NCBI GenBank assembly: GCA_031420365.1
Contig: JANOMP010000039.1
Span: forward strand, 1-40,418
Length of the DNA: 40,418 nt
Origin: Leadbetterella sp031420365
Lineage (GTDB): Bacteria; Bacteroidota; Bacteroidia; Cytophagales; Spirosomataceae
Direction: 5' to 3'
Shown here one piece after another: positions 14,442 to 22,622 of the stretch; the first letter of the stretch is position 1; each line of letters begins with the position of its first letter. Both the position numbers and the translations under genes were made by a program. The notes beneath the pieces were generated by a model, which ran no database searches, was not told where the DNA came from, and saw nothing but the letters and a program-made list of their open reading frames with translations.

Positions 14442-15713
14442 CTAGTTTAATGAATTATGTAAAATACCTAAGGCTTTTCCCGTTAATTTTTTTCCAATAA
14501 AAGGACTATTCTTACTCATAGAAACTATGTCTTTTTCTTCAAAAACAAAGGATAATTTAGGGTCAAATAGCGTCAAATTGGCTTTTTCCCCAACCTTTAT
14601 TGATGGAATTTCCATTCTTAAAATTTTTCTAGGATTTTCTGTTAGTAGCGCAATTATTTGCTCGATATTTAAATCAGAGAACATGTTAATAACAGAAAAT
14701 GTAGTTTCTAAACCTATTGCACCAAATTCTGCCAAATCAAACTCTAAATTCTTTTGTTCCGAATCTAAAGCATTATGGTCTGAAACAATTAAATCGATAG
14801 TTCCATCTTTTAAACCTTCTTTTAGAGCCAAAACATCTCTTTTTGATCGAAATGGTGGCTTAACTTTTAAATTTGTATCAAAAGTACCCATATCTTCCTC
14901 GGTAAAAGCTAAATTATGTGCCGCAATATCACAGCTAACAGGTAACCCTTTCTTCTTAGCTTTCCTAATTAAATTAACAGACTCTTCGGTTGATATGGTA
15001 GAAAAATGCAATATTGGCAGTTCTGATTTAAGACCAGTATATTCCAAAAGTTTTATATCGCGTAGTATCATAATTTCTTCCGATGCGGAAGGAATTCCTT
15101 TAAGTCCTAATTTCGTACTTTCAAGTCCTTCATGAATCTGACCAAACATACCTAAATATTTGTCCTCTGGTTTATTAATTAAGATTGCATTTATTGGATG
15201 TAAATATTGGAGGGTTTTAAGTAAAATATCCGAGCTTTGAATTGGAAATTTTCCGTCTGAAAAGCCAACGGCTCCATTAAAATGAAGGTCTATCATATCA
15301 GTGAAATCTTTTCCTTCGCAAGCTTTTGTGACTGCCACAAAATTATGTAATTTCACTATGTTTTTTTCCGAAAAATCTCTAAAATAGGCTAAAGATTCTT
15401 TAGTTTGAACAGTTGGTTGAGTATTTGGAAATCCTACTATTTCTGTAAATCCTCCTTTTTTTGCGGCGTTTTGAATAGATTCTAAAGATTCTTGCCATTC
15501 AGTTCCTGGATCTTTATAATGAACCGAAAAATCAAACCAACCTATTGAAATATGAAGATTTGATTCCTCATATATTTTGTCAATACCTGAAACTGCGATA
15601 ATATTTTCATTAACTTCGACTATGTAGCCATTCTCCACTAAAACATCCATTTTTTGAAGATGATAGGTAGAATTTCTATCTACAATAATGCCTTTTTTAA
15701 TTAAAATATTCAT
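14442..15713 (-). CDS. Dihydroorotase-like protein with degenerate metal site
   Basis: The 423-aa amidohydrolase has the overall dihydroorotase fold signature: ISIGWFDFSVHYKDPG, GGFTEIVGFPNTQPTVQ, ILHFSTISTEESV, CDIAAHNLAFTEEDM, DLIVSDHNALDSEQK and FGAIGLETTFSV. True class I dihydroorotases have DxHxH and TDHAPH. Here the first His of DxHxH is Ser (DFSVH, residues 61-65) and APH is replaced by NAL. The Bacteroidota have a well-populated branch with such losses, and in Pseudomonas an inactive PyrC-like subunit scaffolds aspartate transcarbamoylase. Catalytic activity is therefore doubtful, so I leave the symbol empty. It heads the block leading to gldF. Confidence 0.8.
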   Translation of the reverse strand: MNILIKKGIIVDRNSTYHLQKMDVLVENGYIVEVNENIIAVSGIDKIYEESNLHISIGWFDFSVHYKDPGTEWQESLESIQNAAKKGGFTEIVGFPNTQPTVQTKESLAYFRDFSEKNIVKLHNFVAVTKACEGKDFTDMIDLHFNGAVGFSDGKFPIQSSDILLKTLQYLHPINAILINKPEDKYLGMFGQIHEGLESTKLGLKGIPSASEEIMILRDIKLLEYTGLKSELPILHFSTISTEESVNLIRKAKKKGLPVSCDIAAHNLAFTEEDMGTFDTNLKVKPPFRSKRDVLALKEGLKDGTIDLIVSDHNALDSEQKNLEFDLAEFGAIGLETTFSVINMFSDLNIEQIIALLTENPRKILRMEIPSIKVGEKANLTLFDPKLSFVFEEKDIVSMSKNSPFIGKKLTGKALGILHNSLN

Positions 15714-15721
15714 TAGTATCC

Positions 15722-15743
15722 AAAAAAAAAGCCCTAATGGGCT
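15722..15743 (-). terminator. Intrinsic terminator after gcvH
   Basis: On the minus strand AGCCC-ATTA-GGGCT forms a tight hairpin (15730-15743) followed by nine T residues. It lies just 9 nt before the ATG of the dihydroorotase-like gene and after gcvH, so it would separate the two transcripts or attenuate read-through. Confidence 0.7.
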
Positions 15744-15755
15744 GTAAATAATAAT

Positions 15756-15815
15756 TTATGAAAGATTGTTTATCAATTTTAGTCCGAAAAATAAAATAAA
15801 AAATAGAACTTTCAT
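15756..15815 (-). CDS. Possible 19-aa membrane micropeptide after gcvH
   Basis: An ATG 8 nt after the gcvH stop opens a 19-codon frame, MKVLFFILFFGLKLINNLS, that is almost entirely hydrophobic and ends 12 nt before the gcvH terminator. It would be on the gcvH mRNA. Nothing but position and composition supports it, and such a frame could easily arise by chance in AT-rich DNA. Confidence 0.2.
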   Translation of the reverse strand: MKVLFFILFFGLKLINNLS

Positions 15816-15823
15816 GCTTAATA

Positions 15824-16207
15824 TTAGTGTCCAATTAAATTTTTATAGGCATTTACATCCATTAAAGCTTCTAAATCTTCCAAATTGTTGATTTCCATTC
15901 TAATTAACCATCCTTCTGAATAAGGGTCATTATTTACTAATTCTGGCTCATCTACTAGTTTTATATTAACTTCTAAAACCTTACCTGCAACTGGCAAAAA
16001 CAAATCAGAAACTGTTTTAACTGCTTCAACGCTTCCAAAAACATCGTTTTTAGCCAATTCATCTCCTTCAGTTTCTATTTCAATAAAAACAATATCTCCT
16101 AATTCACCTTGAGCAAAATCAGTAATTCCCACAGTAGCAATGTTACCATCCTCAATTCTTACCCATTCGTGTTCTTTAGTATATTTTAAATCTACAGGAA
16201 AATTCAT
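15824..16207 (-). CDS. gcvH: Glycine cleavage system H protein
   Basis: GcvH carries the aminomethyl group on a lipoyl-lysine between the P, T and L proteins of the glycine cleavage complex. The 127-aa sequence is complete: YTKEHEWVRIEDG, VGITDFAQGELGDIVFIE, the lipoyl site FGSVEAVKTVSD with Lys64, and the end DPYSEGWLIRM. The P and T genes are not in the window, which is common in this phylum. A hairpin terminator follows after ~80 bp. Confidence 0.97.
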   Translation of the reverse strand: MNFPVDLKYTKEHEWVRIEDGNIATVGITDFAQGELGDIVFIEIETEGDELAKNDVFGSVEAVKTVSDLFLPVAGKVLEVNIKLVDEPELVNNDPYSEGWLIRMEINNLEDLEALMDVNAYKNLIGH

Positions 16208-16350
16208 AATATTTTATAAAATCAATGCTAGTTTGAAAAAATATTCGCAAGTTAATTGAAATGAATTGTAAACAAAAATGATTCAAATATTTTGTTAGAA
16301 TAGATAGGCTATAATTTATTAAAAGTTTGATTTAGAACAAAAAAAAAGTA

Positions 16351-16542
16351 TTAATCCTTAGGCAACAGAAATTCCCTTCGGATTGAATTTATGAAAAATT
16401 TCTTTTGTGCAGTAAAACTATCAGGATGAATTTGCTCAAACAACCGTTTCCATTCTTCAAAAACCTGTGGTTTAAATTTAAGAAAAAGAGTCTTATCTAT
16501 CTTTTTTTTAATCAAATAATCTTCAAAACTAAAATCTTCCAT
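16351..16542 (-). CDS. Small conserved protein of unknown function
   Basis: A 63-aa, charged, soluble protein whose second half, FEEWKRLFEQIHPDSFTAQKKFFINSIRREFLL, resembles short hypothetical proteins I associate with Cytophagales genomes, which share an HPxSFTAQKxFxINxIRR core. No catalytic motif or known domain is visible. It starts 10 bp after the stop of the GT2 gene, so it is the last gene of the glycosyltransferase operon. The arrangement suggests co-expression; its role is not known. Confidence 0.7.
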   Translation of the reverse strand: MEDFSFEDYLIKKKIDKTLFLKFKPQVFEEWKRLFEQIHPDSFTAQKKFFINSIRREFLLPKD

Positions 16543-16552
16543 AATGTTTATA

Positions 16553-17479
16553 CTATTCTACAAAATCTATAAATTTTTTATATCCTAAATAGGGCACAAA
16601 ACTATTGTATCTTCTCGAACTTAAAACCATGAATAATATAAATAAGGTAATAAAAAAGCCCTGAATAAAAACTATAAAAAAAGCTAATATTAAATTTGAA
16701 GCCCAGCCTGGAGTGGCTTGGTGTTCAATAAATTTCAAATACAATACAATACTTGAGCCTCCCATTGAAAATAAAACCATAAGACTCGCAAAAATCAATA
16801 TTCTAACTGCAGTAAAATCTAAAAAAACAGAAATAGCACTCATTCCATGCAAAATTAGTGAGCTAAAATTCATTTTTGATTCACCAGCTAATCGTTTCCC
16901 CCTATCTAAGGATACTGAATCAAATAGAAGTTTCGAACGAATGACTCCCCCCGGATAATTATTCCATATTTCCGTAACATGGGCTAACTTTTTTATTTTT
17001 GAAATTGGCACTAAACTAAAGTTACCAAAAGTAATAATATGACCTGTTAAAGTTTTAAAAATAAATTTATAAAATAGATAAAACAGTTTGAAAAATAAAG
17101 ATTCGGTCCGTTTCTTTCTTTGTGCAAAAATTATTTTTTCTGGAGCCTCCAAACTTTTATCAATAAGGTCTTTGATGTGCCTAGCCTGATCTTCACCGTC
17201 GGAGTCCATTACAATAACAACATCATAATCCTGATTATCAGATAAATAAGACAACCCAATCGCGATTGCCCTTTGGTGACCTTGATTACTAATAAGATGA
17301 ATAACTTTTAAATCAAACTCTTTAAAGTTTTCAGCAAGATAGGGCACACTAGAGCAGTCGTCCACAGCCAAAAAAGAAAATTGATAATCTTCTCTATTAT
17401 AAATCTCAATAGTTTGAGTCAAAAGCATTTTCAGAGCTTCCCAATCATTAAAAACAGGTAATACAATCTTTATTTTCAT
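16553..17479 (-). CDS. Glycosyltransferase family 2, membrane-anchored
   Basis: The 308-aa protein has an N-terminal GT-A domain (IKIVLPVFNDWEALKMLL; FLAVDDCSS; VVIVMDSDGEDQARHI with the metal-binding Asp pair) and two C-terminal membrane helices (~222-247 and 262-290), as in polyprenyl-phosphate sugar synthases. Its start shares one base with the stop of the preceding GT39-like gene (TAATG), a sign of coupled translation. It probably makes a lipid-linked sugar or modifies a glycolipid; the sugar is not predictable. Confidence 0.82.
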   Translation of the reverse strand: MKIKIVLPVFNDWEALKMLLTQTIEIYNREDYQFSFLAVDDCSSVPYLAENFKEFDLKVIHLISNQGHQRAIAIGLSYLSDNQDYDVVIVMDSDGEDQARHIKDLIDKSLEAPEKIIFAQRKKRTESLFFKLFYLFYKFIFKTLTGHIITFGNFSLVPISKIKKLAHVTEIWNNYPGGVIRSKLLFDSVSLDRGKRLAGESKMNFSSLILHGMSAISVFLDFTAVRILIFASLMVLFSMGGSSIVLYLKFIEHQATPGWASNLILAFFIVFIQGFFITLFILFMVLSSRRYNSFVPYLGYKKFIDFVE

Positions 17480-19206
17480 TAATATCTGTATTTAGAACCT
17501 TCAAAATCAAAAATTATTTTTTTAGTACCATCTTTAGAAACTAAAAATACTTTATTCATCTCATTTGGTTCTATTCTTTGAATAATCTTTGATTTTTTGG
17601 GTAAATATAAATTTAAATATTGGGCATCGTTGTAGGAAACTCTGTTTTTTACACCAAAAGTAAGTTCATAAAGATCTTTAAACCCAGAAGGAATTAGTAA
17701 CGTGTCGCCTTCAACGTAATTTTTTTTGACATTTTCGGCTAACTGTAAATATGGGTTTTGGACACGAGCTGGGTCAAACCAAGCATATTTAGTTGATTTA
17801 TCATCAAAAAACTGCATTAATTCTTTTGAAATTGAAACATATTGAAATGGAACAATAATAATCAAAAACAAGGGTGCAAAATTAAATTCTTTAAAAAGTC
17901 TGGCAATTCCAATTCCCCCTAATATAGCTACAAAAGGAGATGAAATTCCAATATATCGATGCGTTAAACTAGTGGTATGTCCATTCCTTAAAGCATCAAA
18001 AACTACAAATACTATGGGTATAAAAAACATTATTAATGATATACTAGCCAATGCTTTTTGACACATTAAGAATTTCTCATTGTGAAAAACAAATGTAAAA
18101 GTGAAATAAATAATAAAATACAAAAAAATCGATACCAAAATAGCTAATGCTATAGTATTAAAGAAAATCAGGATGGTTAAAAAAAGTGCAAATGGCAACA
18201 TTGCCCACTTAAAGAAACGTCGTTTATACAAATAATAAAATCCCAAAAGAAGTATAAAAGCACAACCTGAAATCAAAAAGTTTTTAACCCCATTTAAATC
18301 TTTAAAAAGACCATGACTAAGAGCTGAAGAGTCGAAAAACAATTCTAATCCTTTTTTAGCAACAATTTCTGGAGTGCTAATTTGGATTGAACTAGCCAAT
18401 GTATTAGATTGATTTTGAGCAATCAATAAGTGTTTATGATTTTTATCTTTTAAAAACTCAAACGAAGTATGGCCTCCTCCCCAATTAAACCACCAAACCA
18501 TTAATAATATATTAAAAACACCCGCGAATATAAAGCTTATCCAAGTTTTAAGGTTTTTCCTGAGAAAAATAAAGGTTAAACCATGAGCTAATGGGACTAG
18601 GAAATTTAAATAATGATTTAATAAACTTAAAGCCACTATTAAAGTATAAAAAACAAAATAAATTCGCTTGGGCTTATCAGTTTCTACTAAATAAATAAAT
18701 AAATAAGTGGCCAGAACCACAAATAAAAATGACAGAGTATAACTTCTTGCGATATGACTTTGAGCAATATTTAAGGGCTCAATAACTAAAAGAAATGAAG
18801 AAAAAAGAGCAGTTTTTTCAGATTTAAAAACTCTTTTTACTAAGAAAAAAACCAAAACTATAGTCAACAAATTAAAAATTACACTTGGAAATCTAATTGT
18901 AAAATCTTGATTACCAAATACTTTCATCCAAGGATGTAAAAAGGAATTGTAAATTATATGAGTTCCAAAATCTGAATGAGCAATAGCTTCGAAATAATCG
19001 TGAATGCCCTTATCATTCCAAAAATCTGAAGCTGTAAAATACTTTTTTTCGGTTATTTCAGTTTGATTAAATGCTCCAACCCAAAAGCCGTTTGCATTTA
19101 ATAATGTAAATTTTTCATCAGTAAACGGTGCTCGTTTATCTAAATTATGTACTCTCAGCCAAAAAGCTAAAATTAGGAGGAATAGTAGTACTATTTTAGA
19201 TTTCAT
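17479..19206 (-). CDS. GT39/ArnT-like membrane glycosyltransferase
   Basis: The 575-aa protein has an N-terminal membrane helix, then the luminal catalytic loop RVHNLDKRAPFTDEKFTLL, whose Asp-Glu pair (FTDE) is the usual acidic motif of PMT/ArnT GT-C enzymes. About ten further helices follow (~85-400), with a soluble C-terminal domain of ~130 residues. Such enzymes use a polyprenyl-phosphate sugar donor outside the membrane to glycosylate lipids or proteins. It overlaps the upstream GT2 gene by 4 bp (ATGA), and that GT2 is the natural source of its donor. Acceptor unknown. Confidence 0.8.
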   Translation of the reverse strand: MKSKIVLLFLLILAFWLRVHNLDKRAPFTDEKFTLLNANGFWVGAFNQTEITEKKYFTASDFWNDKGIHDYFEAIAHSDFGTHIIYNSFLHPWMKVFGNQDFTIRFPSVIFNLLTIVLVFFLVKRVFKSEKTALFSSFLLVIEPLNIAQSHIARSYTLSFLFVVLATYLFIYLVETDKPKRIYFVFYTLIVALSLLNHYLNFLVPLAHGLTFIFLRKNLKTWISFIFAGVFNILLMVWWFNWGGGHTSFEFLKDKNHKHLLIAQNQSNTLASSIQISTPEIVAKKGLELFFDSSALSHGLFKDLNGVKNFLISGCAFILLLGFYYLYKRRFFKWAMLPFALFLTILIFFNTIALAILVSIFLYFIIYFTFTFVFHNEKFLMCQKALASISLIMFFIPIVFVVFDALRNGHTTSLTHRYIGISSPFVAILGGIGIARLFKEFNFAPLFLIIIVPFQYVSISKELMQFFDDKSTKYAWFDPARVQNPYLQLAENVKKNYVEGDTLLIPSGFKDLYELTFGVKNRVSYNDAQYLNLYLPKKSKIIQRIEPNEMNKVFLVSKDGTKKIIFDFEGSKYRY

Positions 19207-20150
19207 TCTCCAATTTTCTTTTCAACAATATATCTTGGGCGTGATTTTACTTCTTCATATACTTTTCCAATGTATTCTCCAATGAGACCAATAGCAATCA
19301 TATTTGATCCACTAAAAAATGCCATAGGAAGTACGATTGACGTCCATCCAGCGACGGTAAATCCCATAAATTTACTACTAATTACATAACCCCCAATGGA
19401 CAAAGCTACCAAAAAGTTAATTATGCCAAACCAAAGCACAAGTCGCATAGGAACAGTTGAAAAAGAAGTGATTCCATTCCAAGCAAAAACTATCATCTTT
19501 TTTAATGGGTATTTGCTTTCTCCTGCTTGTCTTTCAAATCTTTTATAAAAAACCTTTTCTGAATGAAAACCGATAGTTGGAATAACCCCTCTTATAAACA
19601 TATTCACTTCTCCAAACCTCTCAAATTCCTTTAAAACCTTATTATCTATTAATCTAAAGTCAGCATGATTAAACACAACAGGAACTCCCAATCTTTGCAT
19701 AATTTTATAAAAAGACTCTGCAGTAAATCGTTTAAAAAATGAATCTGAGGTTCTGTCTTCTCTTACTCCATAAACTACTGCAGCTCCTTCATTATGTTTT
19801 TCTAACATCGCTTCAATAGCACAATAATCATCTTGAAGATCAGCATCAATACTTATATAACAATCAAATTTGTCAATAAACTCAAATAGGCCAGCCATTA
19901 AAGCATTTTGGTGTCCAAAATTTTTAGAAAGTTTGATTCCTAGTATTTTGGACTCATTTTTTGCGATTTCTTCTATTAAAACCCATGTTTTATCCTTGCT
20001 TCCATCATTAACATAACAAATTTTACTATTTAAGCTAATTTTGCCTTCCAAAATCAATTTGTCAAAATAAGCACAAAGTTTAGCGTTAGTAATCCATAAT
20101 ATTTCTTCTTCATTGTAACAAGGAACAACCAAAAGTAGGCTTTGAGGCAT
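19203..20150 (-). CDS. Polyprenyl-phosphate glycosyltransferase (GtrB/DPM-like GT2)
   Basis: The 315-aa protein begins LLLVVPCYNEEEILW and contains CYVNDGSKDKTW, GIKLSKNFGHQNALMAGL, YISIDADLQDD, the ADFRLIDNKVL segment and ERQAGESKYPLKKM, all typical of the GtrB/DPM1 branch that makes undecaprenyl-phosphate-linked sugars. Two C-terminal helices (~235-258, 268-292) are followed by GEYIGKVYEEVKSRPRYIVE, the classic tail. It is the first gene of the operon with the GT39-like and second GT2 genes. The -7 element at 20180-20187 drives it. Confidence 0.9.
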   Translation of the reverse strand: MPQSLLLVVPCYNEEEILWITNAKLCAYFDKLILEGKISLNSKICYVNDGSKDKTWVLIEEIAKNESKILGIKLSKNFGHQNALMAGLFEFIDKFDCYISIDADLQDDYCAIEAMLEKHNEGAAVVYGVREDRTSDSFFKRFTAESFYKIMQRLGVPVVFNHADFRLIDNKVLKEFERFGEVNMFIRGVIPTIGFHSEKVFYKRFERQAGESKYPLKKMIVFAWNGITSFSTVPMRLVLWFGIINFLVALSIGGYVISSKFMGFTVAGWTSIVLPMAFFSGSNMIAIGLIGEYIGKVYEEVKSRPRYIVEKKIGE

Positions 20151-20179
20151 AATTTAATGTTTTTAAATAAACAGCTTTG

Positions 20180-20187
20180 CAAAGTTA
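20180..20187 (-). promoter_or_regulatory. -7 element of the glycosyltransferase operon
   Basis: TAACTTTG on the minus strand fits TAnnTTTG, 29 nt before the ATG at 20150 and immediately after the stop of the OmpA-like gene. The -33 position would lie inside the end of that gene. Confidence 0.5.
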
Positions 20188-20188
20188 A

Positions 20189-22276
20189 TTACATTTTCAC
20201 AATGGTAAACTCAACTCTTCGGTTTTTCTTTCTTGATTCTTCTGAAGCGTTACCGCCTAAAGGCTTATATGGCCCCCATGATTTAAAGCTAATTCTGTCT
20301 TTTTCTATTTTATTATCATCTATCAAATAGTTCTTAACTGCTTTCACTCTATCTTCGGCAAGTTTTATATTCAAGAGCATATCACCTTGATTATCAGTAT
20401 GCCCTTCCAAAAGAATTTCCATAGTAGGGTTTTCTAACATTAAATTTTTAATCTTATTAAGCTCCTCAAACGATTCCTCTTTTATTTTAGCCTTACCTTG
20501 GTCAAAAAACAAATTATTTAATACCATTTTTTGCCCTTTTACTAAAGGAAGCATTTCATATATTTTCTTTAATTCCCTATATTTTTTTTCTTTAGTCAAG
20601 TCTATCTCCTCTCTAATGTCTCCAAAATTTAATAATTTGGCAATAATTGAATATTTTATGCCTGCAGTAAGAATGGTTTTAAATTCAGAATTTTCTTCTT
20701 CAAAAGTCCAAACAACACTTTTGGTAGAATCTTTTAAGTCATTTTTTGAAATTGCCTCAATTGAAATTTCAGGCTTCAATAAGTTTCCAGTTATTTTATC
20801 AACAAATTGAAAATTATAAAGTGAAACAATTTGAGGTTTAACGGAGGGAAATAATTTTATTTTAAAAATATCGTCAGAGCCAATTGAATTTTTCAAAGAA
20901 CTAAAATAAGCATAATCTCCAGAGGCAGGAATGGTAATATATCCATCCCATTCTTGAGAATTAATAATAGGACCTAAATTTATTGGTTCAGACCAATTGG
21001 TCCAGGTATCGTCCAGACGTGTGCTTACGTAAATATCTGCGTCACCGAAACCTGGGTGACCATTTGAATTAAAGTATAATGTTTTATTATCTGCTGCTAA
21101 AAAAGGGGAGCCTTCATTTCCCGCTGAATTTATGGTGATTCCTAAATTAATAGGTTTTGAATATACTCCATCCATTTTTTTAAATGAAACATAAATATCT
21201 TTGTCTCCATAAGATTCTGTTCGCCTAAGACCCATTAATAAAAATGTTTCGTCAGAACTTATGGCATATTCAGTAACTGTTTTTTTAATTTTCAATTTTT
21301 CATCATAAACTTCTAATGCTTGGAATTCACTGATTTGAATTTGTTTTGGCAATTCCCATTTCTTATTTCTCATTGTAGCTTTAGATAATCCTGCCACAAA
21401 TTTTCCATTTGGCAAATAAACGTTTAAAACATAAAGACTTTTTCCGTCCGCAGATATCGTAGCGGCAGCATTATTTGCAGAATTATTTATTGGTTCTCCA
21501 ATATTTGTGGCTTTATCCCAATCCCCACTTTTTGTGAGTTTCGACATCCATACATCCTGAGCTATCTCGTTTAGCTTATCATTTTTATTTGAACTTTCTT
21601 TACTATTTTCAGGATGATTAAGCCTAGTAAAATACATGTTTTTCCCATCTGGTGAAATAATTGGAGCCACTTCTCCATATTTGGAGTTAATATTTGGCCC
21701 TAAATTCTCTTTCTGTAAATCTTTGGGTATATTTTCAGCAACATTTATTTTGGCAACAAAAAGAGTTTCTGATTCAGAAATTCCAATAGCATCATATTCT
21801 TTCATTCCTTTATTTATAGAATGCTCAATCAATAATTTAATGGCAATAATCGTTTGTGCGGTTTGTGGAATTATTATATTCCATAATCGACCACTCAGTC
21901 GCGGTAATGGATCTCTATTCTCAAAAAGCAGAACCTCTTGATTATCTTGAGTATATCCAAAAATTCGAGCTATTGCCCCAGGATTTACAGCCTCTCCAAC
22001 CACAATTTGCTTAATTCGAATTCCTTTTTCAAAACCTACTTTTATATAATCTTCTCCGGATCCAGAGCCAGTAGGCCTCCAAGAACATGGAGAGCTAATA
22101 GTTTGGGGAAGTACATTTGGTTTTCCAATTACCTGTATAGCTCTGTATTTGGGGGAATAAATTTCATCTACAGTTTCAGAAGATTTTTCTAATATTTTTG
22201 TAGCCCAAAGCACCTCTTGAGCCAAAAGAGAATAATTAAAACAAAAAAATAAAAGTAGTAAACTCTTAGTTTTCAT
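20189..22276 (-). CDS. OmpA-family protein with PD40 beta-propeller
   Basis: The 695-aa protein has a signal peptide (MKTKSLLLLFFCFNYSLLAQ), a discoidin-like beta-sandwich (~60-165, with YIKVGFEKGIRIKQIVV and NPGAIARIF), PD40/WD40-like propeller repeats (~190-470: ISPDGKNMYFTR, ISADGKSLYVLN, FLAADNKTLYFNSNG, YAYFSSLKN), a linker domain, and a C-terminal OmpA peptidoglycan-binding domain (~590-695: LEGHTDNQGD, LAEDRVKAVKNYL, NRRVEF). It should sit in the periplasm or at the outer membrane, bound to peptidoglycan. Several Bacteroidota proteins of this build (for example PorE) attach type IX secretion components to the wall; whether this one does is open. No TPR domain is present, unlike PorE. 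Confidence 0.88.
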   Translation of the reverse strand: MKTKSLLLLFFCFNYSLLAQEVLWATKILEKSSETVDEIYSPKYRAIQVIGKPNVLPQTISSPCSWRPTGSGSGEDYIKVGFEKGIRIKQIVVGEAVNPGAIARIFGYTQDNQEVLLFENRDPLPRLSGRLWNIIIPQTAQTIIAIKLLIEHSINKGMKEYDAIGISESETLFVAKINVAENIPKDLQKENLGPNINSKYGEVAPIISPDGKNMYFTRLNHPENSKESSNKNDKLNEIAQDVWMSKLTKSGDWDKATNIGEPINNSANNAAATISADGKSLYVLNVYLPNGKFVAGLSKATMRNKKWELPKQIQISEFQALEVYDEKLKIKKTVTEYAISSDETFLLMGLRRTESYGDKDIYVSFKKMDGVYSKPINLGITINSAGNEGSPFLAADNKTLYFNSNGHPGFGDADIYVSTRLDDTWTNWSEPINLGPIINSQEWDGYITIPASGDYAYFSSLKNSIGSDDIFKIKLFPSVKPQIVSLYNFQFVDKITGNLLKPEISIEAISKNDLKDSTKSVVWTFEEENSEFKTILTAGIKYSIIAKLLNFGDIREEIDLTKEKKYRELKKIYEMLPLVKGQKMVLNNLFFDQGKAKIKEESFEELNKIKNLMLENPTMEILLEGHTDNQGDMLLNIKLAEDRVKAVKNYLIDDNKIEKDRISFKSWGPYKPLGGNASEESRKKNRRVEFTIVKM

Positions 22277-22323
22277 TTAAAATAATTTAAATCTCAATAA
22301 TATGTTGCTAAATATCTTTTTTA

Positions 22324-22331
22324 CAAATTTA
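22324..22331 (-). promoter_or_regulatory. -7 element of the OmpA/PD40 gene
   Basis: TAAATTTG on the minus strand fits TAnnTTTG, 47 nt before the ATG at 22276. No clear -33 element at the standard spacing. Confidence 0.5.
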
Positions 22332-22567
22332 ATCCAAATTTTATAATTCTAGTATCTTCGAACTAATAACAATTAACAAACCTAAAGTGTTTTTTCCATT
22401 TTATAAGATTCGAATTAGAATTATCTCTTTACAATCCCTTTGATTTTAAATAACACGACCGAAATCCAAATAATATTATAAATGAAAAACAACTATTTTT
22501 AAAATTATCAAAAATCAATGTGCAACAATTAAAAGATTATTATATTCTAAATTGAACAATTAATTCT
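22332..22567. other. Divergent intergenic region, OmpA-like gene / serine palmitoyltransferase
   Basis: About 240 bp of AT-rich DNA separates the two -7 elements. I see no open frame, RNA gene or strong palindrome in it. Confidence 0.5.
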
Positions 22568-22575
22568 TAAATTTG
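22568..22575 (+). promoter_or_regulatory. -7 element of the serine palmitoyltransferase gene
   Basis: TAAATTTG fits TAnnTTTG, 47 nt before the ATG at 22623. Confidence 0.55.
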
Positions 22576-22622
22576 CACGATTTTATAAAAAAATAATAAC
22601 AATAAAGATTGTTTTTTAAACT

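Noticed and set aside
14527..15135. 202-codon open frame on the plus strand
   Set aside because: It lies wholly inside the dihydroorotase-like gene on the opposite strand, and its sequence is low in recognisable content; a shadow frame.
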